Virus record (IMG/VR): IMGVR_UViG_3300030061_003397
Span: 1-47,503 of that record
DNA: 47,503 nt
Source: a virus
Direction: 5' to 3' (one strand)
A program made the translations under genes and the position numbers. Shown piece by piece: positions 30,997 through 38,815 of this stretch (positions within the stretch are counted from its first letter, which is position 1; every line of letters begins with the position of its first letter). The notes under the pieces are model-generated. The model worked only from the letters and a program-made list of their open reading frames with translations, was not told the DNA's origin and searched no databases.

Positions 30997-33426
30997 ATGG
31001 CAGAAAGAATCGTTTCGCCGGGTGTGTTTACTCGTGAGCGTGACCTTTCATTTCTTCCTCAAGGAATAGCAGAAATCGGAGCAGCAATTGTAGGACCTAC
31101 TATCAAAGGACCTGCTTTTGTTCCAACGATGATTTCAAGTTTTTCTGAGTTTGAAGAGATGTTTGGTTCCACGACCAAAGATTTTTATACACCTTACGCC
31201 GTTGAACAATATTTAAGAAGTGCTGGTCAAGTAACGATTGTCCGTGTTCTTAATACGGGTGGTTATTCAGCCGACTTTGTTCAAGTAAATATTACTGGTA
31301 GTGTTCAGAGTGGTTCTGAACAAGTAGCTGCTAGTGGTTCGGTTGGTTTCGTATTGGCACCATCTCGTGGTGGTACTAATGGAACTGTAAGATTAGATAA
31401 TTGTACCGTAACAAGTAACCCAACATTAAATGGTGGTGACTATGAAAGTTTCACATTGAATGTTAGTGGTAGTGACTTGACAGGTAGGGATTATCCGTTA
31501 TCGTTTAACACCTCAAGTGCTAACTTCTACGAAAATGTGTTTTCGAAAGACCCACAAGTTCAGAAGTCAGGATTAAATACTGTAGGTGTTTACTTGTACA
31601 AATCATTTAAACATAATGTTAGTAATTTAAGAACTTTGTACAATTACACAACTTTAGCAGCAACAACCGCATCAGTAGCAACTGGAACACATAGTGCTGT
31701 TGACTTCACAAGTGCAACTTTTAATAACGCATCAACACCATCCATACAATCACAAGTTATAGGTGGGGCTAGATATAACTTATTCAAAGTAAACACTCGT
31801 TCACACGGAAGTGATGTCAATAATAAATTAAAAATTGTCATAGTGGCAATCAAGAAAGCTGGTTCAATAGCAGGTAGTGATTATGGTTCATTTTCAGTAC
31901 AAGTTAGACAGACTGGTTTAAATGATAAAGGTTTGACAACTGATAATGTATTAGAACAATTTGATAATCTAAATTTCGATCCTGAAAGTACAAATTACTT
32001 TGCAAGAAGGATTGGTGATAGATTTGTCACAATTGACGCTGATGGTAAATTAACTTACAATGGTGATTGGGATAATCGTTCCAAACATATCTATGTAAGT
32101 GATTTTACTGAAATTGCTAATGGAGCTATTCCAAAGGTATTAGTACCAATGGGACACGCAGCAATAACTAATCCATCTGCAGGTGGAAGTTTAATTCCTG
32201 TTTGGCAGTTCAAGAGTAATCAGTTGAATACAAATGGAGCACCTGATGTAAATGTTCTTTATGGACATGATTACAAAAACGCTGATGCAGACCAATACTT
32301 ATCACCTTTACCGAATTCAGCTGGTAGTGGTGGTCATGTAACAATGAGTCTTGAAGACTTCAATGGTACAAATAGTATCAAACCTTCAACTGAAACATTT
32401 GCTGACGGAACAGAAGCAATCACTTTGGATAATTCACATATTGACCAAAGAAGATTTGTTGTTCCATTTCAAGGTGGATATGATGGAGACAATCCAGCTA
32501 ACCCACATTTGACAGCAGCTAATATCACTTCAACTAATACACAAGGATTTGATATTTCATCTACATCCGCAACAGGATATACCGCTTATAAGAAAGCTAT
32601 AAACGCTATAGGTAATCCTGACGAATTTGATATCAATATGTTAGTGGTACCTGGTGTGATTCATAATCTACACTCAAGTATTACCAATCATGCGATAACA
32701 AAGGCTGAGGAAAGAGGTGATGCATTCTTTGTATTGGATAGTGTTAAGTATGGAGCAAGTATTTCAGACGCTACTGCAGCAATCGAAGCACTCGATACAA
32801 ATTACGCAGCAACCTATTATCCTTGGGTAAAGATAAGGGATAGAAACACTAATCTACCTGTATGGGTTCCACCATCAGTAGTATTAGCTGGAACTATCGC
32901 ATTTACCGATAGGGTAGCTCATGAATGGTTCGCACCTGCTGGATTGAATCGTGGTGGTTTAACAACTGTAACAGAAGCTCAGACTCGTTTAACACACGCA
33001 GAAAGAGATACTCTGTATGAAGCAAGAGTTAATCCAATCGCATCCTTTCCTGGACAAGGTGTATGTGTATGGGGACAGAAAACCTTACAAGGTCGTCCTT
33101 CAGCACTTGACCGAGTCAATGTAAGAAGACTATTAATTAGATTGAAGAAATTTATTGCATCTTCTTCAAGATTCTTGGTATTCGAACAAAACACATCTGC
33201 TACAAGAAACAGATTCCTAAATATTGTGAATCCTTTCTTGGAGTCAGTACAAGCTAATAGTGGTTTATCCGCGTTTAGAGTTGTTATGGATGACACCAAC
33301 AACACACCTGATGTCATAGACAGAAATCAGTTGGTTGGTCAAATCTTTATTCAACCTACGAGAACCGCTGAGTTTATCGTGTTGGACTTCGTTGTCTTAC
33401 CGACTGGAGCAGCATTCCCAAGTTAA
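30997..33426 (+). CDS. 18: Contractile tail sheath protein (gp18-like)
   Basis: An 809-residue protein. The N-terminus ERIVSPGVFTRERDLSF followed by GAAIVGPTIKGPAFVPTMIS is the T4-type sheath start that interlocks neighbouring subunits. The C-terminal half contains WFAPAGLNRGGL, VNPIASFPGQGVCVWGQKTL, DRVNVRRLLIRLKKFI and a final FIVLDFVVLPTGAAF, all features of the conserved sheath core. The central part holds variable beta domains that should face outward. It is longer than T4 gp18 (659 residues). Contraction of the sheath drives the tube through the host envelope. The gene is separately bounded by terminators on both sides. Confidence 0.95.
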   Translation: MAERIVSPGVFTRERDLSFLPQGIAEIGAAIVGPTIKGPAFVPTMISSFSEFEEMFGSTTKDFYTPYAVEQYLRSAGQVTIVRVLNTGGYSADFVQVNITGSVQSGSEQVAASGSVGFVLAPSRGGTNGTVRLDNCTVTSNPTLNGGDYESFTLNVSGSDLTGRDYPLSFNTSSANFYENVFSKDPQVQKSGLNTVGVYLYKSFKHNVSNLRTLYNYTTLAATTASVATGTHSAVDFTSATFNNASTPSIQSQVIGGARYNLFKVNTRSHGSDVNNKLKIVIVAIKKAGSIAGSDYGSFSVQVRQTGLNDKGLTTDNVLEQFDNLNFDPESTNYFARRIGDRFVTIDADGKLTYNGDWDNRSKHIYVSDFTEIANGAIPKVLVPMGHAAITNPSAGGSLIPVWQFKSNQLNTNGAPDVNVLYGHDYKNADADQYLSPLPNSAGSGGHVTMSLEDFNGTNSIKPSTETFADGTEAITLDNSHIDQRRFVVPFQGGYDGDNPANPHLTAANITSTNTQGFDISSTSATGYTAYKKAINAIGNPDEFDINMLVVPGVIHNLHSSITNHAITKAEERGDAFFVLDSVKYGASISDATAAIEALDTNYAATYYPWVKIRDRNTNLPVWVPPSVVLAGTIAFTDRVAHEWFAPAGLNRGGLTTVTEAQTRLTHAERDTLYEARVNPIASFPGQGVCVWGQKTLQGRPSALDRVNVRRLLIRLKKFIASSSRFLVFEQNTSATRNRFLNIVNPFLESVQANSGLSAFRVVMDDTNNTPDVIDRNQLVGQIFIQPTRTAEFIVLDFVVLPTGAAFPS

Positions 33427-33444
33427 TAATAGGGAGTACATATA

Positions 33445-33476
33445 TAAAAAACCTCACTTTATTGTGGGGTTTTTTA
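33445..33476 (+). terminator. Intrinsic terminator after sheath gene
   Basis: AAAAAACCTCAC pairs with GTGGGGTTTTTT around a TTTATT loop; the right arm is itself the T-tract. It begins about 20 bases after the sheath stop. Confidence 0.8.
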
Positions 33477-33531
33477 TTGCCTTAAAATATTTATTATGGA
33501 GAGAAAAAACAAAAACTTCTAAAAAACTTCT

Positions 33532-33555
33532 AAAACACCATTTTGATGTTTTTTT
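33532..33555 (+). terminator. Second terminator-like hairpin
   Basis: AAAACA (33532-33537) pairs with TGTTTT (33547-33552), followed by more Ts. It is preceded by a short direct repeat of AAAACTTCT. Weaker than the first; together they insulate sheath from tube transcription. Confidence 0.4.
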
Positions 33556-33564
33556 GAAATTATG

Positions 33565-33572
33565 ATATTTAT
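33565..33572 (+). promoter_or_regulatory. Candidate late promoter element of the tube gene
   Basis: GATATTTATATAAGAATAG starting at 33564 lies after two terminator hairpins and 37 bases before the tube ATG. It is the copy most like those at 5943 and 17835. Confidence 0.45.
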
Positions 33573-33609
33573 ATAAGAATAGAGACATTCTTAATTTAGG
33601 AGAAATGAA

Positions 33610-34101
33610 ATGCCAGACTTATTAGATCCGTCAGAAATAATGTTCACACCGTTTGAACCAAAAACGAAGAACAGATACATCATGTACATCGAGGGTATCC
33701 CCTCTTATTTGATTAAGACGGCTAACAGACCAACCATAGCTTTCGAGACCATCGAACTCGACCACATTAATGTGAAGAGATACATAAAAGGTAAGGGAGC
33801 ATGGGAAGAATTAGAAATAACACTTTACGACCCAGTAGTTCCAAGTGGAGCTCAAGCCGTAATGGAATGGGTGAGATTATCTCACGAATCCGTTACTGGT
33901 AGAGATGGGTATTCAGATTTTTATAAGAAAGATGTAACCTTTAATGTATTAGGACCTGTGGGTGACAAAGTTGAGGAATGGACACTCAAAGGAACATACA
34001 TTACCAACGCAACATTTGGTGATTTGGATTGGGCAAACGCAACAGACCCAGTCGATATCACATTAACTCTTAGATTCGATTACGCAATACTACAATTCTA
34101 A
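33610..34101 (+). CDS. 19: Tail tube protein (gp19-like)
   Basis: A 163-residue protein, the same size as T4 gp19. It shows the tube fold pattern: an N-terminal strand KNRYIMYIEGIPSYLIKTAN, then PTIAFETIELDHINVKRYIK, ITLYDPVVPSGAQAVMEW, and the late strands WTLKGTYITNATFGDLDW and DITLTLRFDYAIL. Hexameric rings stack to form the inner tube. It follows the sheath as in T4, though with its own promoter-like element. TTTAGGAGAAATGAAATG gives a strong start. Confidence 0.93.
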   Translation: MPDLLDPSEIMFTPFEPKTKNRYIMYIEGIPSYLIKTANRPTIAFETIELDHINVKRYIKGKGAWEELEITLYDPVVPSGAQAVMEWVRLSHESVTGRDGYSDFYKKDVTFNVLGPVGDKVEEWTLKGTYITNATFGDLDWANATDPVDITLTLRFDYAILQF

Positions 34102-34207
34102 TCTTAGTATAGGAGTAAAAAAACTATAATAGGTCTGGCAACTTGTTATAAAAAAAGTGAGGTTTTAATCACAAACAAACTAATCAGTTTAATTAGGAGA
34201 AATAATA

Positions 34208-34987
34208 ATGGCTGAAGAGAAACGCAAGTTTCCATCAGAAGTCGTTGATTTGCCTTCTAAAGGCTTGTTGTATCCAAAAGAACATCCTTGTTCTAATGGT
34301 CAAATTGAAATAAAATACATGACAGCTAAAGAAGAAGACATTTTAACTTCTCGTAACCTTATTCAAAAAGGAATCGTTTTGGATAAGTTGATGGAAAGTG
34401 TTATTATCGATGATAAAGTAAAACTCGATGATTTACTTTTGGGTGATAAAAATGCAATAATGATTGCTACAAGAATACTTGGATATGGTAAAGATTACAC
34501 AGTTCAAGTTGAAGACCCAAATACAGGTGATAAACAAGAAGAAACTTTTGACCTAACCCAAATCAAGGATAAGAAACTTGATGAAAAGTTATTTAAAAAA
34601 GGTCAAAATGAATTCGAATTGGATTTACCAGCATCGAAAGTTAAAATAACTTTCAAACTATTAACTCATAAAGATGAAAAAGACATAGAAGTGGAGTTAA
34701 AGGCATTACAGAAGTTTCAGAAAGCAAGTGGAGTGACGAGTGAAATCACAACAAGGTTGAAAAAGGCAATCTTGTCCGTTGATGGAGACCAAACACCAAA
34801 ACGAATCAATGAATTCGTGGATTATGAACTACTTTCAAGAGACTCATTGGCATTAAGAGAATATCTAAAGGAAATAACACCTGATATAGATTTAACTTAT
34901 ACATTTATAAGTGAATCTACTGGTGATGAAACCCAAATGGATATCCCACTCAATGTTGAGTTTTTTTGGCCTGCGGGCAGAGGATAA
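34208..34987 (+). CDS. 26: Baseplate hub/tape-measure chaperone-like protein (gp26-like)
   Basis: A 259-residue protein. The opening FPSEVVDLPSKGLLYPKEHP, then IKYMTAKEEDILTSRNLIQK, and the end VEFFWPAGRG are those of the T4 baseplate (gp26-like) family of marine phages. Its position, after the tube and before the tape measure with an overlapping out-of-frame ORF at its end, also matches tape-measure chaperones of other phages. The last codons contain a T7 run (34961-34967) where a +1 or -2 shift would continue into the ORF ending at 35198. ATTAGGAGAAATAATAATG gives a strong start. The 106-base upstream gap holds only weak hairpins. Confidence 0.78.
   Translation: MAEEKRKFPSEVVDLPSKGLLYPKEHPCSNGQIEIKYMTAKEEDILTSRNLIQKGIVLDKLMESVIIDDKVKLDDLLLGDKNAIMIATRILGYGKDYTVQVEDPNTGDKQEETFDLTQIKDKKLDEKLFKKGQNEFELDLPASKVKITFKLLTHKDEKDIEVELKALQKFQKASGVTSEITTRLKKAILSVDGDQTPKRINEFVDYELLSRDSLALREYLKEITPDIDLTYTFISESTGDETQMDIPLNVEFFWPAGRG
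34948..34967 (+). other. Candidate programmed frameshift site (T7 tract with hairpin)
   Basis: ACTCAA (34948-34953) pairs with TTGAGT (34956-34961), followed by seven Ts (34961-34967). In the gp26-like frame the reading is GAG-TTT-TTT-TGG. Skipping one T, or slipping back two, enters the frame that reads GGC-CTG-CGG and on to the stop at 35198. The zero-frame stop is 18 bases downstream. The hairpin could otherwise look like a terminator, but the essential tape measure lies downstream. Confidence 0.45.
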
Positions 34988-35198
34988 GCCCGCGATACAC
35001 GACCAAATCTTCTCCCTTTGCTTTCACGGAAAGGGTGGTTTTCATTTTACAGAAGTATATGGTATGCCCACCTATCTGCGCCGTTTTTACATTAAAAAGG
35101 CACAACAATTTTATGATAGTGAGAAGGAACAATACGACAAGGCAAACAAAAAACAATCAGCTGGTATTTCTCGACCAGGTGTCTCAAGAGGCCGTTAA
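34953..35198 (+). CDS. Out-of-frame C-terminal partner of gp26-like protein (gp51-like / chaperone extension)
   Basis: This ORF, in the +1 frame relative to the gp26-like gene, encodes from ATG 34953 an 81-residue protein. It contains AIHDQIFSLCFHGKGGFHFT and EVYGMPTYLRRFYIKKAQQF, a pattern found in the small ORF after gp26 in T4-like phages (H-x-Q-I-F ... G-G-F ... Y-x-M-P-x-x-L-R-x-F-Y). No ribosome binding site precedes ATG 34953 or the GTG at 34911. Expression by translational coupling or by a frameshift at the T7 tract is therefore likely. It would act in hub or tape-measure assembly. A third-frame ORF (34966-35214) shows no such pattern. Confidence 0.7.
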   Translation: MLSFFGLRAEDKPAIHDQIFSLCFHGKGGFHFTEVYGMPTYLRRFYIKKAQQFYDSEKEQYDKANKKQSAGISRPGVSRGR

Positions 35199-35213
35199 TT
35201 TTTCCATAATCTG

Positions 35214-35221
35214 ATATTTAT
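35214..35221 (+). promoter_or_regulatory. Candidate late promoter element ATATTTAT
   Basis: CTGATATTTATTATTGAG lies in the 84-base gap before the 35283 gene, 61 bases upstream of its ATG. Confidence 0.35.
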
Positions 35222-35282
35222 TATTGAGTTATACCAACTAATCTAATCGATTTAAATATTAAATTATACAAAGGAGATGACA

Positions 35283-35543
35283 ATGGCCTCATCTAAAACA
35301 AAACTAACAGAAGCACAACTAATTGAAGGTATCATCGACAAGATGTTAGGTGCCATCATGAAAGGTAGGTTGAACAAAATAGAACCTATCTTAAAGAATG
35401 CGTCACCTGAACTAAAACGAGCCGCTAAAGAGGCAGATAAAGCCCGTCAAGAGTTTAGAAAGGCAGCAGACAAATACATGAAAGGCCTTGGTAAAAAGAA
35501 TACATCAACCAAAGACTTAAGAAAGCAAGGTAAGTTCTTTTAG
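35283..35543 (+). CDS. Small helical protein before tape measure, unknown
   Basis: An 86-residue basic, wholly helical protein (TEAQLIEGIIDKMLGAIMKG, then ELKRAAKEADKARQEFRKAA). AAGGAG ends 6 bases before ATG 35283, so I prefer it over the ATG at 35277 that abuts the ribosome binding site. It sits between the gp26-like pair and the tape measure and its stop is 8 bases from the next gene, so it may be an assembly partner of the tape measure. The family is not recognised with certainty. Confidence 0.55.
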   Translation: MASSKTKLTEAQLIEGIIDKMLGAIMKGRLNKIEPILKNASPELKRAAKEADKARQEFRKAADKYMKGLGKKNTSTKDLRKQGKFF

Positions 35544-35551
35544 GAAACAAA

Positions 35552-38500
35552 ATGACCTCAAGTAAATCCGATAAAATAATACTATGGGGTGGTAAAGAAA
35601 ACACCCTCATCCCACAGGCAAACACAAAAAAACTAAAGGAAGAGAATGCCCTATACGAAGCCCAAAAGAAGAATCAGGCAGAACGAGAGGTTATAGAACA
35701 AAAAATTGCCCAAATAAAGGAAAGAGGATTAAAAACCGACCAAGATGTAACGAAAGAACTAAAGAAGCAAGTTAAACTTCGTATTGAAATAGAGTCAAAG
35801 ATTAAGGAGACTGATGACAAGCTTAATGACATCACAGAAAAGTTCTCAGAATCAGCAAATCTATCATCCTTACAAGCAAGGTTACAAAAACAAATTTCAG
35901 TCGAATTTTCCAAACAAAATGGTGGTATGAGAAAGGCCACGATGGAATACTACAAGACAAACCAAATGGCACATGGTTTCTTGGAAACAATAATTGACAT
36001 ACCCCAAAAGCAAAAACAAATTGAAGCGAGTATTAAACCTGCCAACAATTTACTTACACATGGGAATGATATTTTAAAAGAACAAGGTAAGGATTACGAA
36101 AACCTAATAATGGGTAGTGGTGAAACCCTCGATTTAACGATGAAATTGGCAGAAAATTATGATGCCATCGGTACAAGTGATTTTACAAATATGACTGGTG
36201 ATGCTGAAAAGAATTTAAAACAAAGACAAAGGGAAGCCGACTACATAAAAAATACATTAAAACCTTCTATTGAGGCGGCATATGAAGCTGGTGAAATGGA
36301 TGCTTCAGAGTTTGGGATGGCATCAAAAGAATTAAAAAATATGTCAAGGTTTGCCAACAGAAATGTTAAGGAAGGACAGGCATTAGTCAAAACAACAAGA
36401 GAACAAAATATACATTCCAAACTTACCGCGGCAACCATAGATTATATGTCCAAACCTTTAAATTTCTTAAAGACAGGTATGGAAGCACTACCATTCGGTG
36501 GAGTGGCAAGTGAATTTTTAAACTTGGGTGGTATAATCGAAGATTTTCAAGGTGATATTACACAAACCATAGCTAACTCATTGGAACAGACCACCGAAAA
36601 TGGTAAAAAGGTCAATAATATGAACTTTGGACTTGCCGTTTCTAATGTTACCAAGTCCATGAACGATGCGATGGGTAGGATTAAGAAAGGTGTTGAGGGA
36701 ATGAGTGTGGCATTTAAAGGAATGAATAGGATGTCAAGTGGAGTGTTAGGGGCACTACTACCGATAGTTGCAATACTAGCAGTTGCTGGTAAGTTAGCAC
36801 AAATATTCTTCAAAGGTACGATGGAAACTCGTAAGGAAATGGGATTAACCTTTACGGAAGCCGCAAGTTTACAAAAAGTATTAAACACAACAACACTCGA
36901 ATTTCAAATGATGGGTGTAAGTGCAGAAGATGTGAAAGCAGGAGCACAAGGTATCATGGATAACTTGGGTGGTGTAAGTCAAGTTACGAAAGAAAATTTA
37001 ACAGCTTTTGCACAGATGAACTCCACATTGGGTATAAGTGGTGAAAACGCAGGTGTGTTAGCCGTCAACATGATGGCAGTTGGTGTGTCGAGTATGGAAG
37101 CAGTAAACTCACAATTACAAAGTGTTGCCGCTTTAGCACAGGCTAGTGGGGTAGCACCAGCGTCGGTTATGAATGATGTAGCACAAAACGCTGATAAGTT
37201 TGCAGAGTTTGCACAAGATGGTGGTGAAAATGTATTTAAGGCCGCTATTGGAGCAAGACAACTTGGTGTCAATATGTCAACCGTTGCAGGAGCTGCAGAT
37301 GCACTATTAGACTTCGAATCATCCATAAATGCTCAGATGGAAGCCAGTATGTTAACGGGTAAGATGATAAATACCGATAAGGCTAGAGAACTTGCATTGA
37401 GTGGTGATTTAGCTGGTATGCAAAGAGAAATTGTCAGTCAGATTGGAAGTCAAGCCGAATTCGACAAAATGAATGTGATTCAAAGACAGGCTATGGCCAA
37501 AGCTTTCGGTGTTAGTGTTCAAGATTTAGCAAAGATGGTAGCCAACCAAGAAAAACTCAACAACATGACAGAGGCACAGAAACAAAGACAAGATATGGTC
37601 GCTGGTGTGATTCAAATGGTTAATACTCTATTTGCAAGAATGGTTAAAAACTTGGAACCCTTGATTCCAATAGCAATAGCCATTTTATCACCTTTTATAG
37701 CACTCGTAACAATTTTAGCTGGTGCTGTAATAGCAATTGGTGAGATTGTAAATTTCATAATGGAGTTGGGTATATTGGGAAAGGTAATATTGGGTGTTGT
37801 GTCTGCATATGCCACATTTATATTTTACCAAAAACTATTCAACATGCAGGTTGGAAAATCAATGAAAGTTACTCTTGGTAAGTATATTTTAGATAGTAAG
37901 GTGGGTGAGATGTTAAAACTCAATACTGCACTTGAAAAGATTAAAAATGTTCAAACCATGATATCTAATAAGTTGGGTTTACAAGAGATGAAGACAAAAT
38001 TACAAAACTACGCGCAAAATAAAATTATCATGATACAAGAAAAGGCCGCTATAGTTATTGGAAAGTTGAAAAACGCCATGTCCTTAACTAACATCAAAAC
38101 AATGGCGGTAGAATCCTATGGAAGAGTGAAGGATATAGCACTTATGGGAGCACAAGCCGCTGGAAAATTTGGTTTGGCAATAGCTACTGGAGCTTTGACG
38201 GCGGCCACATTCATCGGTACTATGGCCATGGGAGCCTTTAACGCTGTAATGAGTGCTAATCCAATAGCCTTGGTGGTGTTGGGAGTTGTAGCACTGATAG
38301 CAGGTATAGTATTATTGGTAAAGAAATTTGGTCTTATGAAGGTGATTGGTTCAATACTTAAGGTAGCGTTCTTTCCTATATTCGGAATCATTGGTACATT
38401 CAAGTTGATTGGAAGTGCTATCGGAGGTTTAAAGGGTATGTTCGAGTTTTTTGGAAAGGCAGTCAAAGCTTACTTGAATATAGCTTTCGCCCCTTTCTTT

Positions 38501-38812
38501 TTAGCATATAAGATATTCCAAAAGGCAAAATCATTCGTAAGTGGTTTCTTCGGTGGTGGAGAAGAAGGTGGAACAGCCGAAGGTGAACAAAAAGTTACAC
38601 CTGAATCAAATGCTGGTAAGGGTGGTAAAGTAAGACAAACAGTTACATCGATGACAGTTCAAAATGGTCAAGTAGTAGAGTCTAAAAGTCAGACAAAAGA
38701 AATCACCATGAGATTGGATAAACTCAACAACACAGGTAAAGAAAATGTAGACGCCTCAAATAAAACTGCAGGTCAAACAAGAAGATTAAATAGTAGTATA
38801 TCAACTGGATAA
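35552..38812 (+). CDS. Tail tape measure protein (gp29-like)
   Basis: A 1086-residue protein. The N-terminal ~380 residues are helical and coiled-coil (KKLKEENALYEAQKKNQAER and on). Hydrophobic helices lie at about 395-420 (LGALLPIVAILAVAG), 703-760 (IAIAILSPFIALVTILAGAV and more) and 903-930 (IALVVLGVVALIAGIVLLV), as usual for tape measures that reach the host membrane. The middle has a typical Ala/Met-rich stretch (GVSSMEAVNSQLQSVAALAQ) and ARQLGVNMSTVAGAADALLD. It follows chaperone-like genes and precedes baseplate genes. It is far longer than T4 gp29 (590 residues), implying a longer tail or extra domains. The C-terminal ~100 residues are hydrophilic. Confidence 0.85.
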   Translation: MTSSKSDKIILWGGKENTLIPQANTKKLKEENALYEAQKKNQAEREVIEQKIAQIKERGLKTDQDVTKELKKQVKLRIEIESKIKETDDKLNDITEKFSESANLSSLQARLQKQISVEFSKQNGGMRKATMEYYKTNQMAHGFLETIIDIPQKQKQIEASIKPANNLLTHGNDILKEQGKDYENLIMGSGETLDLTMKLAENYDAIGTSDFTNMTGDAEKNLKQRQREADYIKNTLKPSIEAAYEAGEMDASEFGMASKELKNMSRFANRNVKEGQALVKTTREQNIHSKLTAATIDYMSKPLNFLKTGMEALPFGGVASEFLNLGGIIEDFQGDITQTIANSLEQTTENGKKVNNMNFGLAVSNVTKSMNDAMGRIKKGVEGMSVAFKGMNRMSSGVLGALLPIVAILAVAGKLAQIFFKGTMETRKEMGLTFTEAASLQKVLNTTTLEFQMMGVSAEDVKAGAQGIMDNLGGVSQVTKENLTAFAQMNSTLGISGENAGVLAVNMMAVGVSSMEAVNSQLQSVAALAQASGVAPASVMNDVAQNADKFAEFAQDGGENVFKAAIGARQLGVNMSTVAGAADALLDFESSINAQMEASMLTGKMINTDKARELALSGDLAGMQREIVSQIGSQAEFDKMNVIQRQAMAKAFGVSVQDLAKMVANQEKLNNMTEAQKQRQDMVAGVIQMVNTLFARMVKNLEPLIPIAIAILSPFIALVTILAGAVIAIGEIVNFIMELGILGKVILGVVSAYATFIFYQKLFNMQVGKSMKVTLGKYILDSKVGEMLKLNTALEKIKNVQTMISNKLGLQEMKTKLQNYAQNKIIMIQEKAAIVIGKLKNAMSLTNIKTMAVESYGRVKDIALMGAQAAGKFGLAIATGALTAATFIGTMAMGAFNAVMSANPIALVVLGVVALIAGIVLLVKKFGLMKVIGSILKVAFFPIFGIIGTFKLIGSAIGGLKGMFEFFGKAVKAYLNIAFAPFFLAYKIFQKAKSFVSGFFGGGEEGGTAEGEQKVTPESNAGKGGKVRQTVTSMTVQNGQVVESKSQTKEITMRLDKLNNTGKENVDASNKTAGQTRRLNSSISTG

Positions 38813-38815
38813 TAT

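Noticed and set aside
33335-33565. Plus-strand ORF across the end of the sheath gene and its terminators
   Set aside because: It reads through two hairpin terminators in another frame of the sheath gene, with no ribosome binding site.
34948-34967. Hairpin with T7 read as an intrinsic terminator
   Set aside because: It lies inside a gene just before the overlapping ORF and the tape measure, which must be expressed; the stem is only 6 bp with a 2-base loop. I prefer a frameshift-related role, but weak attenuation is not excluded.
34966-35214. Third-frame ORF over the gp51-like ORF
   Set aside because: It has no conserved motif, while the overlapping +1-frame ORF has the H-x-Q-I-F and Y-x-M-P-x-x-L-R pattern. 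So a -1 shift into this frame is not supported.
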